NCBI GenBank assembly: GCA_014804495.1
Contig: JAAUZS010000107.1
Location: 12,716-20,723, forward strand
Direction: 5' to 3'
DNA length: 8,008 nucleotides
Origin: Lachnospiraceae bacterium
GTDB lineage: Bacteria; Bacillota; Clostridia; Lachnospirales; Lachnospiraceae
The notes beneath the pieces are model-generated. The model was not told the DNA's origin. It worked only from the letters and a program-made list of their open reading frames with translations, and did not search any database. The position numbers were made by a program, and so were the translations under genes. Shown here in pieces: positions 6,521 through 8,008 of this stretch (position 1 is its first letter; the number at the start of each line of letters is the position of its first letter).

Positions 6521-6634
6521 GCTCTGTTAAAATAAAAAGTTGAATCCTTGGCGATAAGCCTTGAATTTTTGAAATGTGTTATCAGAAATAAGAAGTTTTA
6601 TAACACATCTGTTCGTAATTTATCTTAACAGAAC
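6521..6634. repeat. 114-bp inverted-repeat element (MITE-like) upstream of the PD-(D/E)XK gene
   Basis: The outer ends 6521-6536 and 6619-6634 are inverted repeats matching at 14 of 16 positions (core TCTGTTAA/TTAACAGA). Inside lies a second, perfect 9-bp inverted repeat (ATGTGTTAT at 6574-6582 with ATAACACAT at 6600-6608) with a 17-nt loop. There is no coding potential. Terminal inverted repeats plus small size suggest a non-autonomous mobile repeat or a transposon-end remnant, but I see no clear target-site duplication. The alternative is a long structured leader or operator of the adjacent gene. Confidence 0.55.
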
Positions 6635-6650
6635 ATCTACATATATGCAA
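6622..6650 (-). promoter_or_regulatory. Candidate promoter of the PD-(D/E)XK gene
   Basis: TTGCAT (6650-6645, minus) is followed after 17 nt by TAAGAT (6627-6622), with TG one base before the -10 box. The -10 lies inside the right end of the inverted-repeat element and the -35 just outside it, so transcription would pass through the whole element, leaving a structured leader of about 170 nt. The match is moderate and made by eye. Confidence 0.35.
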
Positions 6651-6738
6651 GTATTTTTCACTTTTTAGTTAATATCTTTTCACCATATGTATATCTATAA
6701 TATTCCACATAGCTTTCTGTTCTCCCATTTTTTATACT

Positions 6739-6759
6739 AAAAAAAGACCCGCAGGTCTT
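6739..6759 (-). terminator. Intrinsic terminator after the small membrane protein gene
   Basis: On the minus strand AAGACC and GGTCTT (6759-6754 and 6749-6744) form a 6-bp stem around TGCG, followed by seven Ts (6745-6739, partly within the stem). It lies 45 nt after the stop of the membrane protein gene and would end the VWA/membrane-protein transcript. Confidence 0.75.
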
Positions 6760-6803
6760 CTTTCATTTTATAAAATCCTATTTATGTAGGAATTTATCAC
6801 TTT

Positions 6804-7115
6804 TTATGATATGCCTGACCTCCACCACAAATAGCCTGCCACAACTGCAAACAGAAAAATCCCAATAACCGAAAGTATGGCACAGGCTTGCGCACATGTA
6901 CCCGGGTTTTTTCTGCTGCGTATGCCACGAACGATTCCTATGATGCAGGAAATAGGTGAAAGAAATATTATTAAAAGACAGAGAATAACAGTTGCTTTAA
7001 TATCCACAAGCGCAAATATTGTAAACGCAACTACCATAGCCAAAAAAAGAAACGGAATCACAGAAATTACGTTAAAAATACCAAATGCCAAAAGATTTTT
7101 GTCTTTTCCTTTCAT
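6804..7115 (-). CDS. Small hypothetical protein with three membrane helices
   Basis: This 103-residue protein is mostly hydrophobic. Probable membrane helices are at about residues 8-37 (long, with Pro21), 41-62 and 76-97. A short basic stretch (RGIRSRKNPG, 63-72) lies between helices 2 and 3, which suggests that this loop faces the cytoplasm. The start ATG at 7115 is supported by GGAGG 6 nt upstream. I do not recognise a family with certainty; it loosely resembles small DUF4190-like membrane proteins, which have no known enzymatic activity. It starts 38 nt after the stop of the VWA gene on the same strand, with no terminator between, and a terminator follows it, so the two are probably in one transcript. 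No functional claim is made. Confidence 0.75.
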   Translation of the reverse strand: MKGKDKNLLAFGIFNVISVIPFLFLAMVVAFTIFALVDIKATVILCLLIIFLSPISCIIGIVRGIRSRKNPGTCAQACAILSVIGIFLFAVVAGYLWWRSGIS

Positions 7116-7153
7116 AATGCACCTCCGTAATTCACCTTATCCCATACTATATT

Positions 7154-8008
7154 TCACCGCTTATTCGTCATCAACTTAACCATCGCCTGATTCAGTCCGT
7201 TTACCGTCAGCTTATACATAGGAAACATCTCCTTGATCGCAGTCTCCGCCTCACGCCAGGGCGCATGACCAGGAGCCATTTTGGGATTCAGCCAGACAAT
7301 CTTTTTATAATGCTTTTTCATAAGCTGAAGCCATTCCATACCGGAAAGACCGCCGTTTGGACCTCTGTAATTACCGGAAGTGGAATACAATTCCTCCGGA
7401 GCCATTGCCGCATCACCTACGATAATGACTTTATAATCGCTGTCCAGATTTCTGAACATCCACTCCGTATCTATCCAGTCTCCGTTCTCGCACTCCGGCG
7501 TCTTATACAATTTGGAATAGATACAGTTGTGAAAATAATAGGTTTTTACATCTTTATAATGATTCGACTTATGAACAGACTGGAAAAGTTCATTAAGCAG
7601 ATTGCTATATGGAATCATAGTTCCGCCTGAGTCCATTAAAAGCAACAGTTTCACTGCGTTTTTTCTGGGTCTTTCCATCACAATCTGCAGGCAGCCGCCA
7701 TTATTACAGGTCTTGTCTATCGTACCATCTATATCCAGCTCCGTCTTAGGGATATCCAGCTTGGTTGAAAACTGGCGCAGTTTTCTTAGTGCCACTTGAA
7801 ACTGTCTGTTATCCAGAATCCTGTCATCACGGAAATCGCGGTATTTTCTTGCTCCGACTACCTGAAATGCAGACTGGTATCCTGTGGAGCCGCCTACTCT
7901 GACGCCTCCCATATTGCCGCCCATATTTCCGAAAGAGGTCTTGCCCATAGTTCCAATCCAGAAACTTCCGCCGTTATGCTCGGAATCCTGGTCTCTCAGA
8001 CGGTCTTT
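7154..8008 (-). CDS. CoxE-type VWA domain protein (N-terminus beyond right edge)
   Basis: The frame is open from the TGA at 7156-7154 to the right edge (284 residues seen). An ATG at 7948 is internal: upstream codons continue the family sequence (EHNGGSFWIGT before MGKTSFGNMGG), matching the IGTGGTSPFGHGG-like segment usual in this family, so the true start lies outside the window. The VWA domain begins at NAVKLLLLMDSGGTM, a degenerate metal-site (MIDAS) motif where the usual D-x-S-x-S is replaced by D-x-G-G-T. Other landmarks are YYFHNCIYSKLY, VIIVGDAAMAPEEL and the C-terminal IVWLNPKMAPGHAPW. Such proteins usually act with a MoxR-type AAA+ ATPase, thought to help insert metals or assemble complexes; no ATPase gene is in the window, and one could lie just to the right. 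The substrate is unknown. Confidence 0.88.
   Translation of the reverse strand, partial: KDRLRDQDSEHNGGSFWIGTMGKTSFGNMGGNMGGVRVGGSTGYQSAFQVVGARKYRDFRDDRILDNRQFQVALRKLRQFSTKLDIPKTELDIDGTIDKTCNNGGCLQIVMERPRKNAVKLLLLMDSGGTMIPYSNLLNELFQSVHKSNHYKDVKTYYFHNCIYSKLYKTPECENGDWIDTEWMFRNLDSDYKVIIVGDAAMAPEELYSTSGNYRGPNGGLSGMEWLQLMKKHYKKIVWLNPKMAPGHAPWREAETAIKEMFPMYKLTVNGLNQAMVKLMTNKR

Larger units (their letters stand above)
6447..6803. other. Intergenic region with inverted-repeat element, promoter and terminator
   Basis: These 357 nt contain no supported gene. From right to left they hold an AT-rich hairpin just past the small membrane protein gene (6770-6780 with 6787-6797, one mismatch), its terminator (6739-6759), a stretch of plain AT-rich DNA (6651-6738), the candidate promoter at 6622-6650, and the inverted-repeat element at 6521-6634, followed by the probable leader of the PD-(D/E)XK gene. 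Confidence 0.6.

Noticed and set aside
7265..7799. Plus-strand open frames of 121 and 65 codons within the VWA gene
   Set aside because: The minus-strand VWA frame has clear family motifs throughout, so these are shadows.

Overview
The window looks like a chromosomal segment of a low-to-moderate GC Gram-positive anaerobe, most likely a clostridial Lachnospiraceae-type organism. This is inference from strong AGGAGG-type ribosome binding sites, AT-rich intergenic DNA, a classical T-box in front of a tyrosyl-tRNA synthetase gene, and a PD-(D/E)XK 'transposase'-family protein of a type common in gut Clostridia. No rRNA, tRNA, CRISPR array or complete insertion sequence is visible. The content is mostly housekeeping genes with a few orphan or accessory genes between them.

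Layout, left to right. 1-368 (minus): N-terminal part of a membrane-anchored or secreted protein that runs off the left edge. 369-533: AT-rich spacer with two families of short direct repeats. 534-902 (minus): small standalone TerY-C-like zinc-binding protein starting at TTG. 903-1272: divergent intergenic region with a promoter for the small gene, a 76-bp near-perfect palindrome and a promoter for aroC. 1273-2382 (plus): chorismate synthase, ended by a strong terminator. 2482-3459 (minus): HMG-CoA-lyase-like/aldolase TIM-barrel enzyme. 3538-4764 (minus): tyrS, preceded by a tyrosine T-box leader (about 4806-5153) with UAC specifier, T-box motif, terminator and a sigma-A-type promoter. 5217-6446 (minus): PD-(D/E)XK nuclease-family protein with a coiled-coil tail. 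6447-6803: a 114-bp inverted-repeat element, a candidate promoter and a terminator. 6804-7115 (minus): small three-helix membrane protein. 7154 to the right edge (minus): CoxE-type von Willebrand A protein whose N-terminus lies outside the window.

How the genes may work together. aroC makes chorismate, the precursor of tyrosine, and tyrS charges tRNA-Tyr under tyrosine T-box control. The aldolase-like gene lies 78 nt downstream of tyrS with no terminator seen between them, so it may share the T-box signal. The VWA protein and the small membrane protein form a probable two-gene unit, in a family usually paired with a MoxR AAA+ ATPase, which would lie beyond the right edge. The TerY-C-like protein appears alone, without the tellurite-resistance-type partners that usually accompany that domain.

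The least explained parts are the two palindromic elements (1136-1211 and 6521-6634), each of which contributes half of a candidate promoter for its neighbouring gene, and the short repeats at 371-489. I see no strong evidence of a completely new multi-gene system here.
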